Assembly: GCA_964520985.1 (NCBI GenBank)
Contig: CAZFPB010000001.1
Coordinates: forward strand, 1,302,001-1,366,000
DNA length: 64,000 nt
Direction of reading: 5' to 3'
Source of the DNA: CAYSGL01 sp964520985
Lineage (GTDB): Bacteria; Pseudomonadota; Alphaproteobacteria; Micavibrionales; Micavibrionaceae
How positions within the stretch are numbered: position 1 is the first letter of the stretch; each line of letters starts with the position of its first letter. The position numbers were made by a program, and so were the translations under genes. Below the pieces are notes generated by a model that saw only the letters and a list, made by a program, of their open reading frames with translations, was not told the origin of the DNA and ran no database searches. Shown here in pieces: positions 8,973-18,475 of this stretch.

Positions 8973-11690
8973 ATGGCAGTAATGGGATATACGAGAGGCG
9001 ATATTCTACGGTACATCTTTTTACCGCAGGTCTTGCCGCGCGTGAACGATCTGTTCCGTTCCGGCTTCACCTATCTTGCCTATTTCATGGCGCAGGTATT
9101 TCGCGCGGGCGGCATCATTCCCCAGACCCACGCCTATCTGCAACCGGCCAGCATCGGCACGTACGGCCTGATAGATATTCTGTCGCTCGCGGCAACGAAC
9201 ATATCGTTTGATCGCCGCCACATCGATAAAGTCATCTTCTTTTTTGCCATTCTGGCCGGCGTCGTCATTCTGGCTATACAATGCTTTTTGATGTTGCTCA
9301 GCCTGTTTATCAGCCCGGCAGCCGCTTCGGGCCGCTTACCCGAAGGCTTTACGAGTTTTCTCACGACGCAAGCCCCGCAAGAAGACATCGCTTTGCGCCT
9401 GATGGACCGCGTGTTTGGCATTCCCAAGCTTTTTGGCTCCATGGATGCCCCTACGACCGAGCCTTCGGCCTTTCACCAAGCCTTGCATGGTTTGCTCCAG
9501 TTTTACTCGCTCGGGCTGCTGGTTATCGCGGCCATCATTCTCGCGTATTTCGTGGCGGCGATCGTTGCTGAGACGGCTGAAACCGGAACCCCTTTTGGCA
9601 AGCGCTACAACCATGTCTGGGCACCGATCCGTCTGGTCGCCGCACTCGGCTTACTCATCCCCATGGGATTTGGCCTGAACGCTGCGCAATGGATCACGCT
9701 CTATGCTGCCAAATTTGGCTCAGGTTTTGCCACCAATGGCTGGCTTTTGTTCAATGAAACGCTCGGCGAACAATATAAAATTCTGTCCGATTCGGAAGAC
9801 GGTGAGGCTTTGGTTCATACGCCCGAACGCCCGGATATACGCACGCTTGTCGCCTTCATGAATATTGCCCTGACGTGCAAGCATGCCACAGAGCAGCGGC
9901 ATGGATTGATTATCGACGCCTTTTTGGTAAAGGACCCTTCAGAAGGAGCTGGCATCAAAGCACCAAGTGGTGGCGGCGGAGGGGGTGGTGGCAGTGGATA
10001 TGATTCTGCGCGCGCTTTTTTCAACAATACCGGTAACATTCATATCCGTTTCGGCACACAAAATAAAAGCCTGTACCCCGATCAGCAAGGCTATGTCTAC
10101 CCCTTCTGCGGCGATGTGATTCTACCCACACCGGATACGCACAGAGCCGGCGCTCTCATCATGAACAGGCACTATTACGATATGGTCGTAAAATTGTGGA
10201 AGAATGATGTTAGCAGCATGGATAAGTACGCCAAGAACGATGCCGCTTGCGCCTCTAACAAAACCGGCTTTAAAGAAGAGTGTGAAATAGGTATGCGTCC
10301 TGCAAACTTTGCAGAGACCATTGTGAAAAAATTAAACAAAGAGCTCGATGACGCCATCAAACTCGCGGTCAAAGCGCAACGTCAAGAATTTCTAAAAGGC
10401 GTATACGGCGAAGGGGAAGGGGAAGGTACGATTGATGAACTGAAAAAGTTTGGCTGGGGAGGCGCTGGCATTTACTACAATACCGTGGCTTCGATGAATG
10501 GAGCGATCGCCAGCAGCCTTCAAGGACAGCCCTACCCTATTGCTCTGCCCTTCGTTACCAAATATGCGCAAAGCGAAGGCCGTCAGGAAAACAAAGACGG
10601 CGATAAAGTCGAAGGAAGTTTTGGCAAGCGGGAAAATGAGAAATGGATTTATCTCGGAGATGCGGAAGTTTTTAAAGGTATCCAAAACACGCAGCTATAT
10701 TGGAAAGATAAAATCAGCAGCGCAAATTCTGAGAATATTATTATCGACACGATCAATCTGGTGCTCGGCACCAATGCGCTGTTTGATATGTGTAAGAATG
10801 CGGATGTTCATCCGCTGGCGCAGCTGGCGGGGGTTGGCCGCGCCCTCGTGGAAAGTGCGACGCGCAATCTCGGCATTGCCCTGATCGGCTCGATTGGGGG
10901 AATTGCTCTCAGCGCCTCTGCCTCCACCGCTATTCTCGGCGCCGCAGCGGGCGCCGCCTCCAGCTTCTTTGTCACCTTCGCGATGATCGGGTTGATGATC
11001 GGATTCTTGATGTACTACGTCATTCCGTTCATGCCATTCCTGTACTTCTTCTTCGCCGTCACCGGCTGGATCAAAGGGATATTTGAAGCCATGGTCGGGG
11101 TGCCGCTCTGGGCACTCGCCCACCTGCGCATCGATGGACAAGGCTTGCCGGGAGACGCGGCAGCGCAAGGATACTTCCTGATCCTTGAAATCTTTTTGCG
11201 CCCCATTCTGATCGTGTTCGGCCTGCTCGCGGCCATCAGCATTTTTGCCGCCATGGTGCGGGTATTGAACGATATCTTCGTGCTGGTTGTGTCCAACGTC
11301 GGTGGCTTCAACAAAGAAAACATTGATCTGTGCGGATCGGCCGCCTCAGGGACGGCCCCCGTCGGTTCCGCCGAGTATTACCGCGGACCGGTCGATCAGT
11401 TCTTCTTCACGATTGTGTATGCCATTGTGGTGTACCTGATCGGCACCTCAACGTTCAAAATGATTGATGCCGTGCCGAACAAGGTTCTGCGCTGGATGGG
11501 CGCTGGCGTCAACAGCTTCGGCGATATCCAAAAAGACGCCGGGGAAGGCTTGCTCAACAAACTATCCATCGGCGGTTACGCCGTTACCAGCCAGCTACAA
11601 GGCGCCTTCTCGAGTGCTGGCGGGTTCTTTAAAGGCGGCGTCAGTGCTGCGACAAGAGCCATCACACCGCCTAAAGACGAAAGCCAATAA
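8973..11690 (+). CDS. DotA/TraY-family polytopic membrane protein, copy 2
   Basis: The second of three tandem paralogues (905 aa). It shares the N-terminal FLPQVLPR...SGFTYLAYF module, a membrane segment at about 87-113, the motif GTPFGKRYN near 205, the loop motif GWGGAGIYYN, the segment ALFDMCKNADVHPLAQL, and the C-terminal membrane block with IPFMPFLYFFF (near 684), EAMVGVPLWALAH and RPILIVFGL. A last membrane helix near 810-830 is followed by a tail of about 70 residues, probably cytoplasmic. An octaglycine run lies in the variable loop (DNA about 9970-9993). It starts 6 bp after copy 1 and ends 5 bp before copy 3, so all three should be on one transcript. Confidence 0.85.
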   Translation: MAVMGYTRGDILRYIFLPQVLPRVNDLFRSGFTYLAYFMAQVFRAGGIIPQTHAYLQPASIGTYGLIDILSLAATNISFDRRHIDKVIFFFAILAGVVILAIQCFLMLLSLFISPAAASGRLPEGFTSFLTTQAPQEDIALRLMDRVFGIPKLFGSMDAPTTEPSAFHQALHGLLQFYSLGLLVIAAIILAYFVAAIVAETAETGTPFGKRYNHVWAPIRLVAALGLLIPMGFGLNAAQWITLYAAKFGSGFATNGWLLFNETLGEQYKILSDSEDGEALVHTPERPDIRTLVAFMNIALTCKHATEQRHGLIIDAFLVKDPSEGAGIKAPSGGGGGGGGSGYDSARAFFNNTGNIHIRFGTQNKSLYPDQQGYVYPFCGDVILPTPDTHRAGALIMNRHYYDMVVKLWKNDVSSMDKYAKNDAACASNKTGFKEECEIGMRPANFAETIVKKLNKELDDAIKLAVKAQRQEFLKGVYGEGEGEGTIDELKKFGWGGAGIYYNTVASMNGAIASSLQGQPYPIALPFVTKYAQSEGRQENKDGDKVEGSFGKRENEKWIYLGDAEVFKGIQNTQLYWKDKISSANSENIIIDTINLVLGTNALFDMCKNADVHPLAQLAGVGRALVESATRNLGIALIGSIGGIALSASASTAILGAAAGAASSFFVTFAMIGLMIGFLMYYVIPFMPFLYFFFAVTGWIKGIFEAMVGVPLWALAHLRIDGQGLPGDAAAQGYFLILEIFLRPILIVFGLLAAISIFAAMVRVLNDIFVLVVSNVGGFNKENIDLCGSAASGTAPVGSAEYYRGPVDQFFFTIVYAIVVYLIGTSTFKMIDAVPNKVLRWMGAGVNSFGDIQKDAGEGLLNKLSIGGYAVTSQLQGAFSSAGGFFKGGVSAATRAITPPKDESQ

Positions 11691-11695
11691 CATAA

Positions 11696-14386
11696 ATGCG
11701 GACAGGATTTTCCACAGGAACAGTTCTTCGCTACACGCTGCTCCCTGGCATCTGGCCGCGGGCCAAGGAGTTGTTCGGCAGCGGCTTTCCGCATCTGGCT
11801 TATCTAATTGCTAACCTGTTTGAAATGATGCGGCTGCTGCCTACCGGGCACGCCTATCTAAGCAGGGTAAATTTCGGGCGCTTTTCCATTCTCGATGTCA
11901 TGCGCACGGCGGCCACAGCGTTGGAACCCGGCTGGAAAAATGCCGACAAGTTTATCGCCTTCTTTGCGGTCCTGGCCGGCGTAATCATGCTGATGATCCA
12001 GTGTGTTTTGATGCTGGCGGCGCTGATTATCACGCCTGCCAGCGCGCAGGACATGCCAAAAACCTACGGCGGTTTTTTCCGCACCCCCCACCCGGAAGAT
12101 GATATTGCCTTTCGTATGCTGGACATGGTGTTCGGCATTCCAGGCCTTTTTGGCGCAGAGTCTGGCGGCGGGCAACCTTTTCATTTGGCGCTGCAGGCGA
12201 TGCTGGAGTTCTACAGCTACGGCATTTTGTTCGTCGGTATTTTTATTCTTTTATATATTGTCGTTGTTCTGGTTGCAGAAACGGCGCAGAGCGGCACACC
12301 GTTCGGCAAGCGCTTTAATCATGCCTGGGCACCGATGCGGCTCGTTTTATTTTTCGGCCTGTTGATCCCGATCACGCACGGCATCAATGGATCGCAATAT
12401 ATCATTCTTCTATCCGCTAAGGCTGGATCTGGCGTAGCAACTAACGCCTGGCAGACTTTCCACGACACCATTCAGGATACCTATCTCGGAGAGCGTAAAA
12501 CGCTGGTCGCCACGCCTAGGCCGCCTGACACAGCCAGCATTCCCGCTTTCGTCATGCTGGCGAAAACCTGCCAGATTATTTATAAAAACCGCGGACGCGA
12601 TGTCGATGCCTGGGTTCTGGTGAACGGCAAAGCAGAAAAATTCGGCAGCAGCACATTCCAGGACATTACCGCCAAAACGAAAGACAACGTTAAAGTCCGC
12701 TTTGGGGAAAAAGACGATGGATATAAAGATCAAGAAGGAACGGTTACGCCCCTGTGCGGCGAGATGTTTTTTTACACATCTGATTTATCCGAACCCGGTT
12801 CCGCCGTCATTCAATCCGGTTATTTTGACATGGTCAAAATTATGTGGCTGGGCGGATCGTCCTCCGGTCCGCGCGGCAGCGGAAGAATGGCGGCCATACA
12901 AGGCATCGGAAACGATCTGAAAACTTTTTCTCAAAGTTTTGTTGATACCTATATGGATGACAAACCAGGCGCGATGATGCCGCAATCATCCTATCGCGGC
13001 ATATGGGTCAAACAGCTGGATGAATTCATGACCGGTAAAGGCGCTGCCACTGGCGTTCAGAACGGCAACAAGCAAGGCGGCGGATTAATCGGGGAAGCCG
13101 TTGCCGCTCAGGTAAAAGACGGAAAATTTGATGCCGATCCAGAAATTTTGAAAAAAGGCTGGGCGGGTGCCGCAATCTGGTACAATCAGATTGCCCAGCA
13201 AAACGGCGCCTTGATCACGGCCATCCGGAATATCCCGTCCCCCTCCCTCTTCCCGGACGTTATGATTCAGGTGACCAAGAAAAAAGGGGCGCAGGAATTT
13301 TTTGCCTCGGACGATAACCGCTACAGTCTGTCTTTGAAAGATAAGGGAGTAGTTAAACTTGAAAATCTGGATGACACACAAATTGCCACTGTTTTGAACG
13401 AAGTCTACCGCTTCTGGCAGACGAAAAATATCCGCAATGATGCCGCGTCCATACGCCGGATGCCGACAGAAAATATTATTGTCGATTCCATCAACTTGCT
13501 GTTCGGCACATCGGGCCTGTTTGATATGTGCAAAAACAAAGATGTGCATCCGCTGGGGCAATTATCGGGTATCGGCAAAGGCTTGATCGAATCCGCTATC
13601 CGCGGCTTTGCTACGAGCGCGATTATCGGCGCCGGTAGCGGTTTTCTAGGTCTGCTATCGCCCTTCTTGGGGCAGGCCGGTTTCACCGCCAGCAGTTTTA
13701 TGATGACCATTGCGGGCATCGGCTTGATGGTCGGGTTTATTCTTTTCTATGTCGTCCCGTTTCTGCCCTTTTTGTATTTCTTCTTTGCCGCCGGCGGCTG
13801 GCTGAAAGGTATTTTTGAAGCGGTTATCGGCGCACCGCTTTGGGCGCTCGGCCATCTGCGCATTGACGGCGATGGCATGGTGGGTGAAGCGGCGCGTGAT
13901 GGATACTTCATGGCACTGGAAGTGTTTTTGCGACCTGTCCTGATTGTGTTCGGTCTGCTGGCCAGTTTGATCGTGTTCAGCGCGCTGGTTAAAGTACTCA
14001 ATGACATCTTCTATCTCGTGATCGCCAACCTGCCCGCCGGAAGTGATGGCGCAAGCTTTTGCTTCACAGATACCTCGGAAGAGTATCAGGCCCTGCGTGG
14101 CCCGATTGATGAATTCTTCTATACAATTGTCTATGCCATCGTCGTGTATCTGATCGGCATATCGAGCTTTAAACTAATTGAATCCATTCCACGCAATGTC
14201 ATGCGCTGGATGGGTGAGGATGTTGCCGCATTTGGCGATCAGGAAGCCGATGCTGCCGAAGGCTTGATCCAGCGCATCGCCATCAGCGGCGCCGGTATCG
14301 GCGACAAGCTGGAAGGTGGTCTAGGCAGTGTCGGCGGCCAACTTAAAGGCGGCTTCGACAGCCTGATCAGCACCTTCAAGAACTAA
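11696..14386 (+). CDS. DotA/TraY-family polytopic membrane protein, copy 3
   Basis: The third tandem paralogue (896 aa), with the same order of parts: LLPGIWPR...SGFPHLAYL at the N-terminus, a membrane segment near 85-110, GTPFGKRFN near 201, GWAGAAIWYN in the extracytoplasmic loop, GLFDMCKNKDVHPLGQL, VPFLPFLYFFF, EAVIGAPLWALGH and RPVLIVFGL. It ends in a serine/glycine-rich tail. The variable loop differs most between copies, which suggests different contacts outside the membrane (inference). The cluster ends at a strong terminator 3 bp after the stop. No dotB, dotC, dotD, icmE, icmK or dotL homologue is visible in the window, so a secretion role is unproven. Confidence 0.85.
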   Translation: MRTGFSTGTVLRYTLLPGIWPRAKELFGSGFPHLAYLIANLFEMMRLLPTGHAYLSRVNFGRFSILDVMRTAATALEPGWKNADKFIAFFAVLAGVIMLMIQCVLMLAALIITPASAQDMPKTYGGFFRTPHPEDDIAFRMLDMVFGIPGLFGAESGGGQPFHLALQAMLEFYSYGILFVGIFILLYIVVVLVAETAQSGTPFGKRFNHAWAPMRLVLFFGLLIPITHGINGSQYIILLSAKAGSGVATNAWQTFHDTIQDTYLGERKTLVATPRPPDTASIPAFVMLAKTCQIIYKNRGRDVDAWVLVNGKAEKFGSSTFQDITAKTKDNVKVRFGEKDDGYKDQEGTVTPLCGEMFFYTSDLSEPGSAVIQSGYFDMVKIMWLGGSSSGPRGSGRMAAIQGIGNDLKTFSQSFVDTYMDDKPGAMMPQSSYRGIWVKQLDEFMTGKGAATGVQNGNKQGGGLIGEAVAAQVKDGKFDADPEILKKGWAGAAIWYNQIAQQNGALITAIRNIPSPSLFPDVMIQVTKKKGAQEFFASDDNRYSLSLKDKGVVKLENLDDTQIATVLNEVYRFWQTKNIRNDAASIRRMPTENIIVDSINLLFGTSGLFDMCKNKDVHPLGQLSGIGKGLIESAIRGFATSAIIGAGSGFLGLLSPFLGQAGFTASSFMMTIAGIGLMVGFILFYVVPFLPFLYFFFAAGGWLKGIFEAVIGAPLWALGHLRIDGDGMVGEAARDGYFMALEVFLRPVLIVFGLLASLIVFSALVKVLNDIFYLVIANLPAGSDGASFCFTDTSEEYQALRGPIDEFFYTIVYAIVVYLIGISSFKLIESIPRNVMRWMGEDVAAFGDQEADAAEGLIQRIAISGAGIGDKLEGGLGSVGGQLKGGFDSLISTFKN

Positions 14387-14388
14387 AG

Positions 14389-14420
14389 AAAAACCCCGGC
14401 ATTAAACCGGGGTTTTTTTA
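14389..14420 (+). terminator. Rho-independent terminator of the DotA-like cluster
   Basis: AAACCCCGG and CCGGGGTTT form a 9-bp stem around a short ATTAA-type loop and are followed by a T-run, just after the stop of the third DotA-like gene. The A-rich left side would let it also act on the opposing mlaC transcript. Confidence 0.9.
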
Positions 14421-14444
14421 TATTGCGCCTGATCAACGGAACGT

Positions 14445-15074
14445 TTATTTTTTCAGGTGATTGATCAACACCTGAATATCACCGCCGCCACGCTGGATAA
14501 CGCTGGAAAAGTCCGAGCGCTGGGTCATGGCCATGCTGACACCTTCGATAATGACATCGACTACTTTGTATCCGGCATCGCGATTGCGCACGCGCCAATC
14601 GACACGAATCTTCGAGCCTGTCGGCGGCACGATGTAGGAGGTGACAACCATGTCTTTGCCATCGGCGCGCACGGTACCGACATCCAGCTTCTGGCCGTTA
14701 TATTCGTTAAAGCGAGCGGAATATACGCGCACGATCATCGCTTCAAACAGTTTCTGGTATTCCGCCTGCTGCTTTGGCGAAGCGGTATTCCAGTAAGTAC
14801 CCAGGGCGAAACGGCCAATCGTCTTCATATCGAAGCTGTTGCTCAACAGCTTTTTGAACTCGGCTTCTTTTTGAGGTTGCGTAAGGTCTTTGTTATCCAG
14901 AAAACCGATCGCGTTACCGCTCATCTGGGTGATGAAGTTTTTCGCGCCATCCGTTGTTGCGGCAACTTCCGTCGTTTGAAGGGCGCTTGCGGGCGCATCC
15001 GCTGCCGTTGTGGCAGCCAATACAGGCGCACTCAAACCGATAACCAGCGATGTCGTAAGTAGCAGATAATTCAT
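14445..15074 (-). CDS. mlaC: MlaC-type periplasmic phospholipid-binding protein
   Basis: A Ttg2D/MlaC-family protein of 209 aa, which carries phospholipids across the periplasm between MlaA at the outer membrane and the MlaFEDB ABC complex. Residues 1-20 are a signal peptide ending in VLA-ATT. An alanine-rich linker precedes the conserved core (FDMKTIGRFALGTYWN, KLFEAMIVRVYSARF and VDWRVRNRDAGYKVVDVIIEGVS in consecutive pieces). It lies downstream of mlaA on the same strand, with a hairpin in the 112-bp gap. mlaD, mlaE and mlaF are not in the window. The last residues, VLINHLKK, resemble the family end. Confidence 0.92.
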   Translation of the reverse strand: MNYLLLTTSLVIGLSAPVLAATTAADAPASALQTTEVAATTDGAKNFITQMSGNAIGFLDNKDLTQPQKEAEFKKLLSNSFDMKTIGRFALGTYWNTASPKQQAEYQKLFEAMIVRVYSARFNEYNGQKLDVGTVRADGKDMVVTSYIVPPTGSKIRVDWRVRNRDAGYKVVDVIIEGVSMAMTQRSDFSSVIQRGGGDIQVLINHLKK

Positions 15075-15124
15075 TCAGGCCTCCTTAATGGGTCCAGTAT
15101 TCAAGATAGTGTGATTACAGAGAA

Positions 15125-15161
15125 AATAAACAAAGGGCCAGCGAAATTTCGCCGGCCCTTT
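15125..15161 (-). terminator. Hairpin terminator or attenuator between mlaA and mlaC
   Basis: On the minus strand AAAGGGCC and GGCCCTTT bracket an inner GCGAAATTTCGC palindrome, giving a long stem, and the sequence after it is T-rich (TTTATTTTC). It lies 25 bp after the mlaA stop and about 55 bp before the mlaC start. It may lower mlaC expression relative to mlaA. Confidence 0.75.
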
Positions 15162-15186
15162 GGTAAACGTAATAAGGCATCATGCC

Positions 15187-15954
15187 TTAATTCTTGTAGT
15201 CCGGAATAACCGTGCTGGGTGTAGAACCGGCATCCAGGTCATTGACCAGCGCGTGGCGGCGTTGAACGTAAGCAGAGCGCACCGCAGCATAATAGTCAAA
15301 CGAGTTACGGCGCAGGTCATCAATAATGTCCAGCATCTCTTCACGCTGATCGATCACGCCAGCCGCGACACGGCCATAGTGCCAGCCATCGCGGTCGGTA
15401 TTGGCCAAGTAAATGCGTAGCGGATCGGCATACATGTCGACCAGCGAGCCTGTGGCGTCACGGGCTGTGGATGGTCCCAGAAGCGGAATCACCAGATACG
15501 GACCATTGCCAACGCCCCAGACGGCCAGTGTCTGGCCGAAATCTTCAGGTTCATACGGGATGCCGCCTTCTTCAGCGAGATCCAGAATACCGCCGAAACC
15601 GGCCAGCGTGTTGATGACAAAACGGCCCGTCGAGTTGGCGGTGCCTTCCAGGTCACCCTGCAGCATCTGGTTGGCGATGATGATCGGGGATTTCAGGTTA
15701 CGCAGGAAATTGCGCACGACATAGCGCAGCGCATCCGGCGCCACATAGCGGTAACCGCGGGCAACGGGTTCCAGAACGGCTTTATCGACCGCTTCGTTGA
15801 CATTCATGACGACACGGTTGGTGCCTTCCAATGGATCGCTGATGGACACGCCATCCGATACGACGACCGTGTTTTCCGATGATGCGCAACCACCCAGCAT
15901 GAATGCCAGTGCGAGTGCGGATATCATGACCGGCTGTTTAAAAATCCCCTGCAT
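15187..15954 (-). CDS. mlaA: Outer-membrane lipoprotein MlaA (VacJ)
   Basis: A 255-aa MlaA/VacJ lipoprotein that removes misplaced phospholipids from the outer leaflet and passes them to MlaC. The signal sequence ends in a lipobox, LGGC, with the lipid-modified cysteine at residue 23. The conserved body has DPLEGTNRVVMNVNEAVD, YRYVAPDALRYVVRNFLRNL, the LAGFGGILDLAEEGG block and GNGPYLVIPLLGPSTARD. The DPL, FLRNL and LGPS landmarks are diagnostic. It heads an mlaA-mlaC unit on the minus strand, downstream of lptF/lptG, from which it is separated by about 200 bp with no gene. Confidence 0.95.
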   Translation of the reverse strand: MQGIFKQPVMISALALAFMLGGCASSENTVVVSDGVSISDPLEGTNRVVMNVNEAVDKAVLEPVARGYRYVAPDALRYVVRNFLRNLKSPIIIANQMLQGDLEGTANSTGRFVINTLAGFGGILDLAEEGGIPYEPEDFGQTLAVWGVGNGPYLVIPLLGPSTARDATGSLVDMYADPLRIYLANTDRDGWHYGRVAAGVIDQREEMLDIIDDLRRNSFDYYAAVRSAYVQRRHALVNDLDAGSTPSTVIPDYKN

Positions 15955-16161
15955 CCTGTAAACCCTATACCTAAATTATGGTGTCTAAAATTTTGTCATC
16001 TTTATATCGTCGAAAATCTCCCGGACACGCCTGTGCCGGATTTTCTCAATTCTTCATACCCAGAAACACAGGGGTGATCAACGGGATATGCCAAACCATC
16101 CCCATAAGGCAAAAGCCATGTGACTTTTATGCCACCAAATGGGTGGTATAAATTTTACGTA

Positions 16162-17262
16162 TTATCCATCTTCCAGAATCATCAGGCCGCCAATCCCCAT
16201 CAGGCAATAAATGACGGGCGGGAACCACGCCGCCATGAACACCGGGATCTGGCCCGAGGCGCCAAGAGCCTGCAGGAAATTGGTCAGGAAAAAAACGATA
16301 AAGCCGAGCGCCACCCCAGCGATAATCAGGAACGTCGTACCGCCCTGCCGCTGCGGGCGCAGCGCCACACAGGCCGCGATCAGAATCATCCCGATCAGAA
16401 AGAACGGCTTGGCGATCAGCGTCTGGAATTCGATTTTCAGCGGCGTCGCGTTAAACCCGGTACCCGCCATCGTGTGGATATAACCCGGCAAGCTCCAGAA
16501 CGGCACGGTCTTGGGATCGGCGAAGCTGTTTTCGATCTTGTCGATGCTCAGCGAGGTATTCAGGCTGACCGTGCCTTCCTGTATCGGAGGTTTGCCCGGC
16601 TGATTGAGTGTTACATCCTGAAACACCCATGCGCTCCCCTTCAGTTGCGCCGTACGCGCATCGAGGCGGCGCACAAAGCCGGCATCGGGGTGGAGATAGA
16701 GCACCATCACATCCTGCAACACCCATGACGGCTGTTCGACCCGCGCGGCGTGCAGCAAAGCGGTTTCGCCGTTGTCGGCTTTCTGGCGCAGCCACAGGCC
16801 TTGATCGGACAAGGTAATCAGCGCCTCATCCTTGACCAGTTGCTCGGATTCCAGCCGTTCATACTTGCTGATCATCAGCGCGCCGACCGGGTTGACGACC
16901 ATCATCTGCACCGTGCCGATCAGGAAGGCGGCGAACGCCAGCGGGGTCATGAACTGCCACACCGACAGACCGGCCGCGCGCACCACCACCAGCTCGCTGC
17001 GCCGGGTCAGTTGCCAGAAGGTGAACAGCGCGCTGAAGAGGACGGCGAAGGGGAAAATCTGCTGTCCCACGTCAGGGAGCTTCAACAGCCCCATCTGCAG
17101 AACCAGGCTCATCGGCACATCGTCCATTTTGGCCGCGCGGCGGATCAATTCGATTGTATCGAAGAGATACACAACCAGCAGCAGGCCGCACAGCAGCGCC
17201 GCAAAATTCACCAGAAAATTGACGAAGAGATAACGGCTTAAGGTCGGCGGGAAATATTTCAT
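16162..17262 (-). CDS. lptG: LPS export permease LptG
   Basis: A YjgP/YjgQ-family permease of 366 aa and subunit of the LptB2FG complex that extracts lipopolysaccharide from the inner membrane. Three hydrophobic helices at about residues 12-32, 60-85 and 100-122 are followed by a beta-jellyroll periplasmic domain (about 125-270) and three C-terminal helices. The segment LTRRSELVVVRAAGLS is the typical coupling-helix region. The start overlaps the lptF stop by 4 bp, which indicates coupled translation. lptB and lptA/C are not in the window. A short imperfect hairpin at about 16129-16149 follows the stop but has no T-run. Confidence 0.93.
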   Translation of the reverse strand: MKYFPPTLSRYLFVNFLVNFAALLCGLLLVVYLFDTIELIRRAAKMDDVPMSLVLQMGLLKLPDVGQQIFPFAVLFSALFTFWQLTRRSELVVVRAAGLSVWQFMTPLAFAAFLIGTVQMMVVNPVGALMISKYERLESEQLVKDEALITLSDQGLWLRQKADNGETALLHAARVEQPSWVLQDVMVLYLHPDAGFVRRLDARTAQLKGSAWVFQDVTLNQPGKPPIQEGTVSLNTSLSIDKIENSFADPKTVPFWSLPGYIHTMAGTGFNATPLKIEFQTLIAKPFFLIGMILIAACVALRPQRQGGTTFLIIAGVALGFIVFFLTNFLQALGASGQIPVFMAAWFPPVIYCLMGIGGLMILEDG

Positions 17263-18389
17263 GGATTTTGTCCCTGCTCATCACGGCGATAGAGAAGCTT
17301 GTGGCGGAAGATATCGCTGTAAGAACTGAGCATGAAGAGACCCAGACCAATCGGGATGAAAATATTGCACCCCATTAGGATAAGACCCACATAGGATTTT
17401 TGCGCCATGTTGAGCAACCCAAGATTAATTGCCTGCAAAAGGATAATCGCGCCCAGCGCATACATGATCCGCTTGCCCTGCCCGCGGCGATCGACAGGGC
17501 CGACCACCATGAACACCAGCGCCACCAGCGCAAAAGTGAAAGAGAGAAAGGGCGAGATGAGACGGCGTACGGCTTCCAGATGGAAAACGCGCGCCGCATC
17601 CGGGCGTTGCAGCGTTTCAGCATCGGGGTTGAGCAGTTCCCACAAGGTGCGCTCATCAGGTTCACGCCAGCGCTGACGCACCGGATCGCTGTCCGGCAGA
17701 TCGATGGTATAGCGCTGGAACTGCAGATTATTCAACGCGCCCGTTTTGGGATTAATATCCTGCCGCGAGCCGTCATAGACCAGCACTTGCTGCCCGGTTT
17801 CGCTGCTGAGGATCACGCCGCGGCGCGCGAGAATGGTCACCGGGCGGTTTTCCGTGCGCGTATCGTGGATCATCATCCCGTTCAGTTCGCCGCTGGAATC
17901 GCGCTCGCGGACATAGACGGTGAGGTTCTTGCCGATTGAATTAAAAATACCTTCGCGCAACAACATGCCCGAATATTGCGCCTTGATTGCGACGCGCATC
18001 TGCTGCATCGACGAGAGCGATGCCGGGCCCAGCCACGCGGTAATGAAGAACAGCAGTAGCGTAATCAGCATCGCCAGATAGAGCGCAGGGCGCGAGAGCT
18101 GCAGCGGCGAGAGACCGGCCGCCTTGGCGACCACCATCTCACTGTCGGTACTCATGCGGTTATATAAAAAGATAATGCCGATGGTCAGCGCCAGCGGCAG
18201 GATGATTTCAAAAAAGCGTGGCAGCGCCAGCAGCGTTACCAGCCAGAAAGACAGGCTGCTCGCGCCGGATTCCACGATCAGTTCCAGAAACCGGATCGAC
18301 TGCGTCAGCATGACGATCCCCGCCAGAGTCACCGCGGTGAACAGGGTCGCGAACAGCAGATTGCGGAACAGGTAACGGGTGAATATCAT
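17259..18389 (-). CDS. lptF: LPS export permease LptF
   Basis: The partner of LptG in the LPS extractor, 376 aa. It has an N-terminal FTRYLFRNLLFATL helix, the MSTDSEMVVAKAAGLSP coupling segment, a periplasmic domain at about residues 125-270 and three C-terminal helices (LISPFLSFTFALVALVFM and following). The short hydrophilic C-terminal tail is RRDEQGQNP. It is first in the lptF-lptG pair and is divergent from pepA across an 86-bp gap, the common proteobacterial arrangement lptGF/pepA/holC. The assignment of F rather than G rests on gene order and the FxRYLFRN start. Confidence 0.93.
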   Translation of the reverse strand: MIFTRYLFRNLLFATLFTAVTLAGIVMLTQSIRFLELIVESGASSLSFWLVTLLALPRFFEIILPLALTIGIIFLYNRMSTDSEMVVAKAAGLSPLQLSRPALYLAMLITLLLFFITAWLGPASLSSMQQMRVAIKAQYSGMLLREGIFNSIGKNLTVYVRERDSSGELNGMMIHDTRTENRPVTILARRGVILSSETGQQVLVYDGSRQDINPKTGALNNLQFQRYTIDLPDSDPVRQRWREPDERTLWELLNPDAETLQRPDAARVFHLEAVRRLISPFLSFTFALVALVFMVVGPVDRRGQGKRIMYALGAIILLQAINLGLLNMAQKSYVGLILMGCNIFIPIGLGLFMLSSYSDIFRHKLLYRRDEQGQNP

Positions 18390-18475
18390 GGAAAATCAGG
18401 GATCAAATATCTGGTCTCTTTTGCCAAAAAACCGTATAGGATAAGAAGCATATTCGCAACGAATAAGGATTCTTC

